From assembly GCA_950295325.1 (NCBI GenBank), contig OX485804.1, forward strand, positions 60,172,533-60,232,532: DNA of 60,000 nucleotides, in the 5' to 3' direction. Shown piece by piece: positions 1 through 12,464 of this stretch. The notes under the pieces are model-generated. The model made no database searches. It was given only the letters and a program-made list of their open reading frames with translations, and was not told the origin of the DNA. This DNA comes from Polytrichum commune (Eukaryota > Streptophyta > Polytrichopsida > Polytrichales > Polytrichaceae). Made by a program: the position numbers and the translations under genes. Position 1 is the stretch's first letter; every line of letters begins with the position of its first letter.

Positions 1-187
1 GACGCTCTTCCATTATAACACAACTACACTAAATGGTCCTAATATTATGGGTCACAATAGTTTTCTAGAGCCCACGCTAATTTTCACAATCAGAATAAAT
101 GTGGGCCACATTAATTTTCAACCCATGTGAAACTTCTAGTTGAAAATTAGCAGGGGCCACATTAATTGTTTTCTACAAAAAATTAAT
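1..187 (-). repeat. Dispersed repeat DR4, intact copy
   Basis: Read on the minus strand, this block matches 12846-13011 plus 14190-14225. Both contain a run of short motifs of the type CCCACATTAATTTT, AATGTGGCCC and GCGTGGGCTCTAGA in the same order. A partial relative starts near 2922. It is not coding. Its main value is as an uninterrupted relative of the site into which the 13-kb hAT element inserted. Confidence 0.65.
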
Positions 188-532
188 GTGGGTGATTCTT
201 TTATCTTGTGATACTTTTGACCTAAAACTAATATCCAATATGTTGGTCAAAAGTCTCCATGGAGAGTTAGGAGAAAACCTGGGATCTTCAACCCATGTGA
301 ATTCCTCCTTACTAGAAACTAGTGTGGCACATGTTAATTATTTCCACACCAATATTCCACCCACCAATTTAGTGTACTAAGAAACAAGTGAGGTTTCCCA
401 CTTTTGAGGTAAAGTTGTCACTTGTGGATGAACTTAGGAGTCTAGAAAACTTAGTGTAAGATATATATATATATATATGCTGAGTGCTCGCAACAAGAAT
501 TGTAGATGAATAGCCTCTTTGATTACATACTA
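188..532. other. Non-coding stretch with TA microsatellite
   Basis: No gene is seen. The only clear structure is an (AT)n run at 461-478. Short open frames on both strands have no recognisable motifs. Confidence 0.6.
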
Positions 533-628
533 TTGAATTTGGGCAAACCAACCCATACACTCGTTCCTTGTTGGATACCTAAACCCTTGCCTCCGGGGAA
601 CCAATGTACAGGTTGGTTCGCCCCAGCC
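533..628 (+). repeat. Dispersed repeat DR1, copy 1
   Basis: A 96-bp block nearly identical to 5233-5329. It begins TTGAATTTGGGC and ends CCCCAGCC. The opposite strand carries GGTTCG near one end, which recalls a tRNA-derived B box, but no A box or tail was found, so a SINE origin is only a guess. Confidence 0.7.
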
Positions 629-2493
629 ATGCTATTGCCACCTTTCAATGGAGGCCTTGATTGGGTACTTATCAAGTGACCAATATGGCTTGGTTCACAT
701 GAATCTTAATCAAAGACATGAATAGGGTTCTTATAGAAGCATGTCTCTTATAGAATGGAAGACACAGATTTTGAACTTAATTATTATGTCCCATCTAGAT
801 ATTAGATGGTTGATTTCTCACAACTATCACTTTGATCACTAATAATAGATATTAATGTTAGATTGAAAAAATATATATAATGCTGTCATGAGCAATTGAG
901 ATGGGATTCAAACACACCAAAGTAATTATCTAAACCCAACACAAAAACCAAATGTTTGGGTGGTGAACATTCTAAAATCAATATGCACCTATCATGGAAG
1001 AGTTTAGGTGTTGGTTATAGCACCCTCCACCTTAATCAATGTTAATATATGAAAAAGATTAAATTTTTGGACAATGTTTGTATCAAGATTAGCGGAATTA
1101 CTCCATTTACTTATCTAAATAAAACACCTCTATTTGAGTGTTGGGTGGTCATCAAATGGCACGTGAATAGACATCAAATGGACATGTGATCAAACAAGAT
1201 TGGACTACACACTCAAAATTTGTTAACTGTTCTAAGCTTGATAGTCAGCTTAATTTGGCGAGGAGGCTATGTGACCTTCTTGTGGCTCATGCCGTTGGAC
1301 ATTAATATTTCATAACAATTTGAGATTTTTTTTTTAAAAATCACAAAATTGAACCTAGTTTTTTCATGTTCATTTGCGGGCACACATATAATTTTCAGCC
1401 TCACTAATCGAAGTAACTTTAGTAGTGTAAGGTAGGGGTGAATGTTCACAACACCTACCGAGGGGGAGGGTGACATGGGGGAGGAGAGGGTGAAAACATT
1501 GATTGTTGTTGTAGAGCATGTATGTTTACGCTTTAAGCTAAACTAACCACTCCATCTAAATGAATGTATGTTAGAGACTCCAAATCTTTCTAGTGAACTT
1601 AAATTAGAACAACATAGCAACCAACCTATAGAGGCTTGGTTTTTTACTAGTAGCCCCTCAATGGGTGTTAGGAAACCAAATTGGCAAGGTAGCAATCAAC
1701 AAGAAGTAATCAAATAAGGCCCATCTACCTTGCCCGCAATTCAAGTTAGGAAGTTGATATGGGGGGGGGGGGGGCATTAGTTTTGTGGTGGGTCAATGAA
1801 CACTTGACAAACTCCAATTAGTTTAGTGACGCCTATAACCGATCACTTCAGAGATTTTGTGCTAGATCTGGAGAAGCATAAGGCGATGCAAATTTTTCCC
1901 ATGTAGGAAGATAGAAATCAAGACGACTACAATTTTCTGGTAACTTCATTCCTTAGACTGAAATTACCGTATTTTTTTAAAGCCAAAAGGTGGCTCAAAC
2001 ATGTTACCAATGTCTAGAGTTTACCATAACCACTCATTCCCCCTCACTTCAGCACTCAAAACTAGAATATGTGTCATGACATTATTAGTTCCAGCCAAGT
2101 CGAAATTCAGACTTAGGCTTATCAAAATTACAGTAGCCTATAGATTGTTGATGGGGTCTTGAGCAGGAATAAACGCCTTTACTATAGAGGCGGCTCCAAA
2201 AGAGATAGCCACACTAATTCAATCTGACACAACAACATTCCACATCATTTTCCATTTACTTCTTGACACTGCCACCTCCAAGCCGGAGATGAATCAATGA
2301 CTTATTACACATGAGCTTTTATTAGACTCATGTTCAAGTCATATTCTCACTCCAAAATACCAAATAACTAAGTTTGCGGTGGTTGATTATAAATTCTCTG
2401 CACATGCGCCGGTCGGGGCCCGATATCATTCCCACCGAAACTATTAATTATAATGTTAGTGGCAATGAGGAGTCCGGCAAAGGCTACTTCAAG
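629..2493. other. Unassigned non-coding stretch
   Basis: No gene or transposon end could be supported. A run of 14 G lies at 1761-1774. The text is AT-rich with stops in all frames and looks like old, decayed intergenic repeat material. Confidence 0.5.
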
Positions 2494-2875
2494 GTATATG
2501 GGTGTTATTTAGTTTGTTTCACATGTTGTCCAACTTCTACTAATTAGATTTACACAACAAAACTTGCGGTGTATTACCAAATCTATGATGAAATATCTAC
2601 AAAAATCGGATTGAAGATTGGACCTCCCTTGATTTAGTTAGGGTTATCAGAAGTGCATGTTTGTTCACTGCTTAACTGGATACGTAAGACCTCCCAGTTG
2701 TGTTCCTTATTGAGTGTAGAGTTCATTATTAATTTTTGAAGATGTAGTACAATCTCTTTTGAACATGTAATTTTTTTAAACAATTACTATTTGATCTTCA
2801 CCAAGCCATGTACAAATCAAATCTAGGGGCCCAATTAAGGAAGTGAGCCACGTAAGACCCACCTGCCTTATTGTT
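2494..2875 (+). repeat. Dispersed repeat DR2, copy 1
   Basis: Colinear with 30471-30845 over about 380 bp. Shared landmarks are CAACTTCTACYAATTAGATT, AAAAATCGGATTGAA, GAAGTGCATGT, TTGAGTGTAGAGT and a terminal AAGACCCAYCT. Divergence and small indels indicate an old repeat. No coding capacity or terminal inverted repeat was found. Confidence 0.7.
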
Positions 2876-4844
2876 TAACATGGTTGAGATCATACATGCA
2901 TTCTTGTTGTTGGGCTCCAGTCAACAACCACACTAAATAGTCCTATTAGTGTGGATGGATGGCAAGTTGATGTGAAATGGATTAATGTGGACCACACTAA
3001 TTGGCTAGTTGGAGTAGAAATAATGTGGTCCACGATCTCGGATATTACCTAAGTTGTTATGGAGATTTCCAACCAATACCTTGAGCATTGGTTCAAGGAC
3101 AACGACATTATATTATAAATAGTCGCCCACATGAATTCCCAAGACAACAACTAATGTGGTCCACACTAATTAAACACCAGAGGTTTGGCGCGGGTGGAAA
3201 TTAATGTATGTTCTAAAGAATCGTTATGGCGCCAAACAACGACCATGTAAAAATGGACACAATCAATGTATAAGTGGTTTCAATTAGGCTTATCAATTTT
3301 TGGGAAAATACAACTATTTGACCTTCTTGTCTAGGTCCATGTTTGATTTACAAGGAACATGGAAAATGGGATGGACAAAGAGAGAAGAGAAGAAATGCTA
3401 ATCATAGGTCAGTGTGATTGAAATGCCCCTTCGACCCACCCTTGGTATTATATGGGATGGACAAACATATAGTGCGATGTACAATACACATCATCACCAT
3501 GATGCAAGAAAATAATGTGCAGCCCCAGTTACATTTGAATATTTGACCACTCCAATAGGTTCTCATTTTGTCACTTGTAGTTGTGGGTAAGGCTTTAAAC
3601 GAAAGCATTTGACATCATGAATCCAAAGGGCCTAAACCAAATTTCAAAGTCCATGTCGTGAGTGATGAAATATCACAAATCGCATAGGGATGCACTTAGT
3701 TCTATGTGCAATAGCACGCACATTCAACCAAGGAACTTTTTGAAACTATTTATTAAATAATTAAATAATTAAATAAACATACTATAATATAATATAACAT
3801 TAAAAGGCTTAAAAGGAGATTCGTCGCACGTGGATAGGTGGGGTATGAGTGTTATTTTTAAAGGTTTTGAACCATTTCTGAGCCTTTGTGAGGGCCTTGA
3901 GTCATGCAAGATCCTTGCTAAAAGTGGTTGAAAGGTTGTCCATTCTTCTAGCTCCAAGGACCCCAAACTTATAATTAACTATAGCAAGCTCATTTCTCCA
4001 TCAAATGGGCCCGGTGGTGTACCATTTGAAAGCTATTACACATACGTTTCTAATGGTTTTAAAAAAGTCTCGTAATTCAAAGAAATGAATACACACAAAA
4101 ACCCTAAGGTTTGATGCCTTAGTATTGATGGATGTGAGAGAAGGGCTTGGGAATAGATAACAACGAATGATATGAACAAGCAAGAATTTATTCAAGCAAT
4201 ATAAATGCTATTGTAGTATATGTATACTATTTGAGGTGTTTACATTTTGAATGATTAAAAGTGGTATATCTACAAGTACCATTTCTCAAAAGCTTATAAT
4301 GTATGTATAATTGAAGTAAGTACAATATTTGACATGTACACATATGTTTGTTTATTACCCTATGAAAGCTGATGCTATTAGTGATTTACAAAGAGTGCAT
4401 CCCATGGGAGATATGCCCAATCTAGACTTATAGAGTAGGTGCAAGCACAATCAAGTGGACGACTCTATGTCCTACATAGGTTTAAGTGAAAGTGATCCAA
4501 AATTATATACTAACTTGAGTTTTGTGAAGGGAAAAATCATAAACATTCAAAAATCACACGATCTACAACGCCAAGAAATGTTTGTTGACAATTATTTTTT
4601 CGAAGAAAATTTTATATATTTTAGAAGATGGTGCAAGTGGTATGCAAGTAGGTGATATCGAACATACAGTGGGTGAATTATAATGTACAACCATAATAAT
4701 ATTCTTGATGTTTTTAGTGAGAGTTTCCTTGAAGAATATCATGTGTATATCTACTGTGGCCCAAAAAATTTACCATAAACATTGTAGTAATCACATGGTT
4801 TGAGATACTTTAGTCATTATGTGATCCAAAGTGAGAGCTACTAA
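2876..4844. other. Unassigned non-coding stretch
   Basis: It contains several short motifs related to DR4 (AATGTGGTCCACACTAATT near 2990 and 3150). There is no gene and no clear element boundary. A 66-codon frame at 4455-4655 has no recognisable domain. Confidence 0.45.
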
Positions 4845-5188
4845 GGGTCATTCCACACACAAGATCGAAAGCCAATGACCATCGCATTCTAAGAACTGTC
4901 GTTCATCGAAAAGGCCGAGACTATCCAAGTTCACGTCACACTAGAATGTGAAGGCCCAAACAACCCAAAGAAATTATCATGGATGAAAAATTTACATGGA
5001 TTCTTACATAGTAGACTATGGAAAATGTTTCATGAATTGCTAGAATTTGCATCAAGACCACCTCCAAGAAATAAGCTCATCTCGGCATATCATGTCAATT
5101 AAATAGTTGGTACGGCCTTTGGACGAGAGAGTCAAGGACCCTCACAATCACATAGTCACAGCCCTTGGCTCGTGTGGTGAAGTGGCCC
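4845..5188 (+). mobile_element. Harbinger-type MITE, family H2, copy 1
   Basis: A 344-bp non-autonomous element. The left end reads GGGTCATTCCACACACAAG and the right end CTCGTGTGGTGAAGTGGCCC, imperfect inverted repeats of each other. The flanks are TAA on the left and TAC on the right, consistent with one aged 3-bp TWA target duplication. The interior is homologous to 23007-23344 and, more distantly, to the larger H1 elements. A TWA duplication with ends starting GGG is typical of PIF/Harbinger MITEs. Confidence 0.8.
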
Positions 5189-5232
5189 TACAGTCACTAT
5201 CATGATGAAAAATGAAACACATCTAGGCCCTT

Positions 5233-5329
5233 CTTGAATTTGGGCGAACCAACCCATACACTCGTTGCTTGTTGGATGCCTAAACCCTTGCCTCCAAGGA
5301 ACCAGTGTACGGGTTGTTCCACCCCAGCC
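5233..5329 (+). repeat. Dispersed repeat DR1, copy 2
   Basis: Second copy of the 96-97 bp block at 533-628, differing at scattered positions. It begins 44 bp beyond an H2 MITE but is not part of it, since copy 1 has no MITE beside it. Confidence 0.7.
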
Positions 5330-5762
5330 CCCCTCCTTGTGGAACATCAACAACATCTTCAATTTAGAATGAACTTACCCACGGCTAAAGTTCCCAATCC
5401 AAAACAACCCTTCGCTTGCGACATAAAGACATGGAGAGGACAACACCTACACCACATAAGTTTGTGACTAGGAACCACATCATAAGGAAAACCCTAACTT
5501 ATTGGGGATCTCGCGAGGGGCCAAGCTCTTTTACGACCAAATAAGGGGTCCGTTCCATGCCACCTGCCGGTCGGAGTAACCATCGGCTCCTCTCTTCTCA
5601 CATGCGCCAAAAGCACTTGTCAATTAGGGTGGGCGTTTGAGGGACATCGTAAGTTACTTACACATGGAGTGCACTAGAGCCATTAACATGTCACCATATG
5701 GATCCATCATTCGATACCACACTAATTGCGTACACGATATGATGCCGTCAAGCTAACATGCG

Positions 5763-5784
5763 GAGAGAGAGAGAGAGAGAGAGA
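5763..5784 (+). repeat. GA microsatellite
   Basis: Uninterrupted (GA)n run of about 22 bp. Confidence 0.95.
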
Positions 5785-6004
5785 ATTATAATCGCATATG
5801 ATGGGTACCTTACATTCATCCAACCTTGGATTAGTATGTAGCTTCTATGCTACTCTTAATTCTTTTGTTTATTTTTAGTTTAGTTCACACTAGAATAAGC
5901 TTTAAAGATCTCGAATTAGTTTTGTCCAATCATTGAGATGAATTGGCTACAACTTCTGGTAGACATAGCCGTTTCTGATAAACCCCTCCCTCAATTTGCG
6001 ATAC

Positions 6005-6400
6005 ATCGAGTCCGTTAAAGCTATGAAGTTCCACACATGTCACTGTCACATTCGGCGTGACACGAGAGAGAGAGAGAGAGAGAGAGAGAGTTGTAAGGCC
6101 ACGGATTTGGGTTTCCTGAAAAGGGCCATTGATTGTACTAAAGTTTTCATCTCCTAGTTATCGGAATTAGGTTGACCAATGTTGTGAATATGGGGTGGGA
6201 GGGAATCTTGCCTTTGGAAATCTACAATAAATTTTAAAATTGGAAATAAATTGTGAATCGTTTTGTTAAACATTGTGGTATCAATTTCCATACCTATGAA
6301 AAATCACTCCAGTATCCCACTTGTACTACATTTATGCAAAATTGCTTTTAATTAATAGAAATGGGACCTTATCTACCTTATCCAAGGTCAATTTTTTTTT
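6005..6400 (+). repeat. Dispersed repeat DR3, copy 1
   Basis: Homologous to 12465-12830 and to the minus strand of 18850-19215. Common landmarks in order are a GTTAAAGCT/GTAAAGCTGTGA motif, CACATGT, GATTTGGG followed by a CCTGAAAAGG-type segment, CATCTCC, AGGTTGACC, TTGGAAATCTACAATAA and a tail of TTATGCAAAATTGCTT. This copy holds a (GA)n run at 6064-6090 that the others lack. No coding frame was found. Confidence 0.7.
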
Positions 6401-6430
6401 GTGTTGGATGGATGAGAGCTACACTCATAT

Positions 6431-6431
<1 letters not shown>

Positions 6432-6464
<33 letters not shown>

Positions 6465-6494
6465 AATTTGAACCCCTTGACACTAAGTCACACA

Positions 6495-6526
<32 letters not shown>
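6432..6526 (+). repeat. CT and TA microsatellites
   Basis: (CT)n at 6432-6461 is followed 37 bp later by (TA)n at 6499-6526. Confidence 0.95.
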
Positions 6527-6529
<3 letters not shown>

Positions 6530-6579
6530 AAATAAATGGGAGATTTATCAAGAAAGGGGATTCCCCGACATGTTCAATA

Positions 6580-6798
6580 CTCCCTCCGTCCCAAAATGAG
6601 TGTCTTGACCCCCTAAAATTTTGTGTCCCAAAAGATCAAATGTTTATCGATTTTGTTGATGCAAATCTTTTTGCCAAATAATTTGGTGTACCAAACAATT
6701 TCTACATCAACAGAATCAATAAACATTTGATCTTAGACAATCTTTTGGGACATAAAACTCCGGTGGGTAGGACACTCGTTTTGGGATGCACGGAGTAG
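6580..6798 (+). mobile_element. Stowaway-like MITE (Tc1/mariner)
   Basis: The left end CTCCCTCCGTCCCAAAATGA is the classic plant Stowaway terminus, directly preceded by TA. The right end reads as the reverse complement with a 4-bp insertion, ending CACGGAGTAG. The inside is almost a full-length foldback: the segment around CAAATGTTTATCGATT pairs with AATCAATAAACATTTG. The exact right end is ambiguous by 3 bp, either before a TA at 6796 or at 6798. It is non-coding and would be mobilised in trans by a mariner transposase. Confidence 0.85.
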
Positions 6799-7822
6799 TG
6801 TAGTTCCCATTGAAATTTGGAGTAGTATAGTGTGTATGCATTTGGGCACGGAATAATTGTCTTGTCGCATTTCAACGGTCATTCCCAGTCAAAGATAAAA
6901 AGTGAAGTATCGTTCTCAAAGCGGTTTGTGATGTGTCCCTTCATCTTTGGTCGGTTTTCCCAAGGGGAACAACAATCTTATGACATGGGCGCACTTGCAA
7001 TCTCCAAGCGGGTTTTTCGGGCATGGAATTGAAGGAAAGAGGCCAACAACATCCGCACTTGTCGGTAAGGAGCCCCTTCTTACGTGGATCCAAAATGGTT
7101 AATTGCAAAGGTGGTGGTCTGGAAAAGGATGTAGTGATAGGTGGGGTGCAATAATTGGTCAGAGAGGTGTTGTTTCACACCACTTGCGATCACTTTTGGG
7201 TGCCATTGAGTTAGTTGTTTTGTGTGCATTCGTATGCATAGTAGGATGTGTTGATGCTCGAATTAGGGAGACTCTACTATACAAGCACGGGGTTTGACTT
7301 ACTTGCTTCTTTGGGAAAACGAAATTGATTATTTATGAAGCAACTTGCAGTTCTCATCATTTCCTTTGTTTCATCTCTAAAAAATATCGCACAAATTTCA
7401 CACCATTGTGTTTGGCCGAATCAACTTATTTTCATTGTATTTTGTATATCTACTTGAGATATGCTTGATTTGATTATTTGTCTTAACTGGACACCTATAT
7501 TAGAGTGGTATGCGGTTTTGCGTGGCTCCAAGAATGAATGCCAAACAGACATGTGTTTAAGAGAGGTTGGACTAAGTGATCAACGCATGATAACTATCCT
7601 AGACTCAATAGTCAACACAGTTGAGAAAGACTCATTTGACCATTTAATGAGTACAAGAATCTTCACTTTGATAGCAAATAAGATTTTCATACGAACTCCA
7701 AAAATCATGATGAAAGTGACTACGGCCTTGATTTGGATTTGCTAATCATCTCGTACTAATCATGTGTTTCATATCCTAGGAGAAGTGGGCACACTCATTA
7801 TCCCAATTAGTGTGTGTTTCTA
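6799..7822. other. Unassigned stretch with short open frames
   Basis: Open frames of 64-94 codons at 6832-7032, 7103-7297 and 7461-7745 show no known domain. Part of the last (7475-7545) resembles 49549-49620 at DNA level (shared GGACRCYTATATTNGAGTGG), so it is more likely a dispersed repeat than a gene. Confidence 0.45.
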
Positions 7823-7976
7823 TTCAGAGTTACGCAGTTCAATATTGTCTTAATGAAGAGTTCACTTTTTACTCACAAAAGTTCAATAGGTTGTTCAAAC
7901 GTTACAGAACATAAATGACTTTGCTTGTTGAAGATTACATCCTCATTAAATAGTTATGGCTCTGCGTAACTCCGAA
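7823..7976 (+). mobile_element. Small TA-flanked inverted-repeat element, copy 1
   Basis: A 154-bp unit with ends TTCAGAGTTACGCAG and CTGCGTAACTCCGAA, which are 15-bp inverted repeats with one mismatch, flanked by TA on both sides. The interior matches 21711-21843 (GTTCAATAGGTTG, GACTTTGCTTG, CTCATTAAATAGT). Size and TA flanks suggest a mariner-type MITE. The family assignment is inferred. Confidence 0.6.
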
Positions 7977-7978
7977 TA

Positions 7979-9526
7979 GGAACAAGCCGTAATCGCGATA
8001 ATCAGTGTGGTCGAAAAAGTAACTATTGAAGACCCATCTACCTTAACCGGAAGCTCTTTTTTTTTCCTTCTTCTTCTTCTTCCTAATGCTCAATTTGAGA
8101 TCCCTTTCGTTTTATGCAAGAGGTGGATGGATGAAGTCCCGGAAGCAGCAATGGTTTTCATCCCAGCCGGAGAAGAGCTCTCAGTGGTGCTTGGAGGCCT
8201 CAAATTTTGTGTCCCAATGATGCAACTCCAATTGATGAGCTACCATTCTAACTTAGTAAATGATAAGGTTTGGTGATAATTTGATCCATCACCAGACGAT
8301 CCACTTTCAATATGTTTGTAAATTGAAAGTGGGAAAGAAGATTCGAAATGCAAGAGAAGATCGATTACTTGATAAGATACCTAGCAACAACTCGATTGTG
8401 GGAGGCATGGTGTCATCATGGTGTCTCGAAAGAAAGCATTTACAAAGATGAGAGTTCCACCTCGGAGGTGGAAGGCCCAAGAGTAGGTGAGCTTCTATTT
8501 TCTTTGGAGTTTAAGTTTTAGGGTTTGTGAGGGACTCTCCAAGTTTTACGAACTAAAATCTTTCTTAAACCACCCCACCACGAGAACAAGGCGAAAGAGT
8601 TATGATCCTCAACCCCATAACATGTATCTTAACATAGGAAATTCCTCGCCACAATTTGAGCTCCAGAAGTTGGCATTTGTGGGCTATCAGTTTGGAAGAG
8701 TTTCCTTTTCATCAAACTACTAGTTTTCAAAAGCCAAAATTAGAAATAGCATCCTCGCCTTACTGATTTGCAAATCAAACCAATGCAAAAAAAGACCCCT
8801 TTTACCTATGCCATCTTCTCAAGGACTGTAGACTCCACGTTCAAGATCCACATCAGCTTAAGTTATTAGAAGTGCTTTGGGTTTTTAACAGACTCTCGTT
8901 TCCAAATAATTCTACTCACTCGTTGCCATTGAATATTTGAGTCAAAAGTTCGCCAAATGCCACACTTTTCATTTTAGGATACCATCCCTTCATGTAGTAG
9001 AATATTGCAGTATATTTGAAGACGAGTTTTGGCTCATTTTAAATATCTTCACGAAGTCCCTTCCCCACAAAGCATAGCCATTTCATGGTAGTTACGAGAC
9101 CAAATTTTCTTAGTAGGACGGAGCTTTAACTTTCATCATGTTCCCGTCATCCGACACAACACCGGCATGTGTGGCCATGTTACCGTGCCAGAGACAATCG
9201 TGAAGACATGGCCTAATCATCCAAGTCTTTTGGCAACAATGCCAATCCCTTCACTTACCCCATGACAACCTTGCTTCAAAAACTATTCAACATGTCATTA
9301 CCTGATAAATTAAAACAATGAACATACGTGAAAGCTACTTAACTAAAGTTTATTTTTAAAAAAATCTTCAAAGCAAGTTCTCATAGGTGCACCGGGATAA
9401 CCAAAGTGCCTATGCCATAACCGGAAGGGCTTCACCCAGTTTCTAGGAAAGACTTGGCTATTTGGTAAAGCTAGGTGGGGATGGGCCTCTAGTATACCAC
9501 CCTTGCTATTATCTTAAGTAATATTT
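7979..9526. other. Unassigned stretch
   Basis: An 89-codon frame at 8007-8276 begins in a motif shared with dispersed repeats (AGACCCATCTACCTT) and shows no domain. On the minus strand around 9361-9440 a short frame reads LWHRHFGYPG, resembling the LWHRRLGHP motif that precedes the integrase in Ty1-copia. The surrounding frames are broken and I could not confirm it. Confidence 0.35.
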
Positions 9527-9946
9527 GATGGCTATTATCCCATTTGAAGTTGTTTGTGAAAATACTCCCCAAACATGAAGATGAGAAATCCTCAATTTTT
9601 TCTCTAGGACAAGAAATTGCAACAAGAAATGATGTTGAGCGTGAATTTAAAGTTCTACAGGCACAAGTTGGACAATTATCTTAATGACATTGCAGATGTT
9701 ATGATTGCTTGCATCATTTTGACGTGATTCTAAAGATAAAACGGGTGCCCATGGGGTTGTAGCCTAGGATGAAAGTGGCTCCAACCCTAAAGTATGGAGG
9801 AGTATTTTACTTGGGCCAATTTGGAAAGAGAAACTAGTGAGTTACAAAATGGTGATGAGCAATTCTCATTGACCGATGATATGATCGAACCCTATAGGAT
9901 ATTAAAGGAAAACAACTATATTGAGTTCAATAGATGGTGTAGTTAA
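9527..9946 (+). pseudogene. PIF/Harbinger transposase relic, C-terminal part
   Basis: Translation of one frame gives DGYYPI, then stops where tryptophan would be expected, then QFFSLGQEIATRNDVEREFK followed by VLQAQVGQL. A shifted frame continues DIADVMIACIIL, and a third stretch gives EQFSLTDDMIE before a stop. In plant PIF/Harbinger nucleases (DDE_Tnp_4 / plant transposon protein family) the matching blocks are DGIYP, the RKDVERAFGVLQ block, the D-M-CIILHNMI block and a late Q-LI-H segment. Order and spacing agree. At least three in-frame stops and frameshifts make it non-functional. The upstream catalytic part was not found and no element ends could be assigned. This is the only Harbinger enzyme sequence seen in a window full of Harbinger-type MITEs. 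The identification is by motif reading only. Confidence 0.65.
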
Positions 9947-9949
9947 TTG

Positions 9950-12464
9950 GTTGCTATTGTGTATTACGAGTTTGTTTGTTAATGGAACACTAGAAGTAAA
10001 TTTGTCTACTACAACCATCCATTGCATTTCATGGTGAGAAAATACATAAATAAATATTTTTGGTTGTCATAGAGAAGTTTTTAGCTACAATTTTTGGATA
10101 ATGGGTAACCAAAACCCTTTGGTTGACAATCAAAGCGATTTATTTATCCATTTTCTTGTCATGAGTTGCAATGACCAAGATGCAAGACTCACTATTAAAA
10201 GGAGTATCATATCCAATGTTTCATTTTCACAACAATAGTAACTTGATTTAGGAATACAAATTTTGGCCAACTTCAATGCATCACTTTGTAGGGTGTCGGT
10301 TCCAAATATTGGGGTTTTGATTTAGAGACGTCATTCAAGTTATATACAAACTTGAAGCTTCATTCAAGTTTGAACTTTATAAGTCATGATTACAATGGAC
10401 AAGTCTTTTTTTGTAGTGGAAGTAGGTAGAAAACAAAGTTTAAGACCCTTCTTTTCTTTATGTCATTGTGTTCACATGCCTATGTTTTGGTAGTTAAGTT
10501 TGTTGGTTGTCATGTAGCCACATACCATGTAATTTTCTTTGCAAATATCAACATGTGTTGGGGGTTTCTCTACATGTGTCAATTGGTTTGGTATTCAAAG
10601 TCATTGGTTGTTGGGTCCTTTCGTAGTTTATGACATGTACTCGGAGTAAATGATAGGTTGTATTCACCATGGAAGTTATTGGTGTAGGCTCAATGTTCAA
10701 ATATTGGTTCATCATTCAAATGAGGAAGTAGCATTTGATCATTGAAAGCTTGTTGAGTGTGACTTCATGTATGAGTTGTCGCATGAAACTAAAATAATTT
10801 GTCATCATTGAGAACTTTTTGGAGTTACCTAATGTACAAGTATATGGCATGTCATTGATAGATTCATTACATTTAGATTAAAATACATGTCTCCCTTGGT
10901 TGATTTTGGTATTTTTGTGTTTCGACATTGATGATTAGGTTTAGATTCAAATTTAGATGTCCCTTAGTCAATCTACTACCCTTTTGTTTCCACATTGATT
11001 TTTTTCTTCTTTTCTTTTCCAATTGAGGGCACTTTATTAGGTTTTGAATTTTTAGCAAATAAATATGCTTGCAACAATCAAACTCTAGCAATGGACCTAA
11101 AAATTATGGTAATCTAATCAACCCAAAACAAAAAAAAAAAGGCATGATATCTCAATCACAAACTTTGCATACAACCTTTACAAATGGCATCAAGGAAGGA
11201 GACATCATACAAAGACCAATAATAATTCTAGAGCTTCAACCTCAATATGAATACGACGCATATACATATTTTGTGAGCACTAAACCTTTTTGTGTGCAAA
11301 GGAGGAAACCCTAAAGAACAACCTATAGTTACGCAACTAACTATAGACCGACAACACAACATTGTTGAAGCACAAAAGACTATAAAACACCTAATGAATA
11401 AATTGCAGTTCCTTTCCTTTTAAATTATTGCCTAGGATACTATATATGCCAAGGAAGAAATCGAATTGTAAATCTCCCACTACGCAAAGTATGGAATGTA
11501 CATTTGGCCATTAGTGTTTGTTATAAGCTTAAATAGGGTATTTGGTAGTTGGTATTATGCCTTCGAAAGGGAGGCTACAAAGCATTATGGGCATAATAAA
11601 TGATCTAAGCGAGATTGGTGGGGGCCTTGGAGGTTACCAAAAAAATTCATGAGCTTCATATTGATGTGCCTAATAATGGGATGATGCAGGTGGTTGGGGC
11701 CAATCGCCGTGGATCTCAGACACTACATATGGCAACAAGCAATAATTGACAAAGATGTGTTGATCTAAAGTAGTTGGAGACTAAAATAACAAGAAAAAAA
11801 ACATAATTAAAAAACTTGGTCCTCATGAAAGCTCTCATCATCTTTGTTCATCTTGCTAGCTAGTGGTTGCTTTAAAATGCCCACCGAAGGAGGCGAAGGT
11901 AGTACAAAACAAACTTTTAGGCCATACTCTTCACAGGTTTTGAATTATTTATTTTGAAAAACATATGAAAATTTTAAAATATAGCTCACTAGAAAAAGAT
12001 AATTATGAAAAAAATGAATAATAAAATCATACTGCAAATCAAACCAAATAAGTAAGAAGATATTCTTCCTCCTTATGAATTTAGGATGAAATTTATTGGC
12101 AATAGTTGAATGGAAACCGGTCTTAGTCTACATTAGCAAGGAATTGAGGTGCAATAAAAGCACCACCTCTATAGGAATATTCCTAGTTCATCCCAATCAA
12201 CCTCATTAAATTAATTTGGGGTATTTGATCTTGATGCATGTGTTAATTTGGCTTTCAATGGAATATTCCGGGCTCTACATAGGAATCATCGTTTTCACCC
12301 TCCTCGGTGATACCCTAAATAGTCCCACTAGTATGCTTAGGAAATTAACGTTAACGTGGTCTAAAACCCGGGTATTTTCTTAAGTTTCACGAAGATTTCC
12401 GATCAACACATTGAACATGGTAGACATGCCTATTTTTTTATTACCCCCCCCCCCCAATCTTAAT
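9950..12464. other. Unassigned AT-rich stretch
   Basis: No gene was supported. Frames at 10873-11091 (minus) and 11069-11314 (plus) overlap and are lysine/asparagine-rich low-complexity translations. A run of 10 C lies near 12446. Confidence 0.45.

Noticed and set aside
8007-8276. 89-codon frame with a leucine/phenylalanine-rich start like a signal peptide
   Set aside because: The hydrophobic run comes from a T/TTC-rich tract and the start overlaps a dispersed-repeat motif.
9361-9440. LWHRHFGYPG on the minus strand, resembling the Ty1-copia pre-integrase motif
   Set aside because: Only one short motif; I could not trace the expected zinc-binding or integrase core downstream, so no copia element is called.
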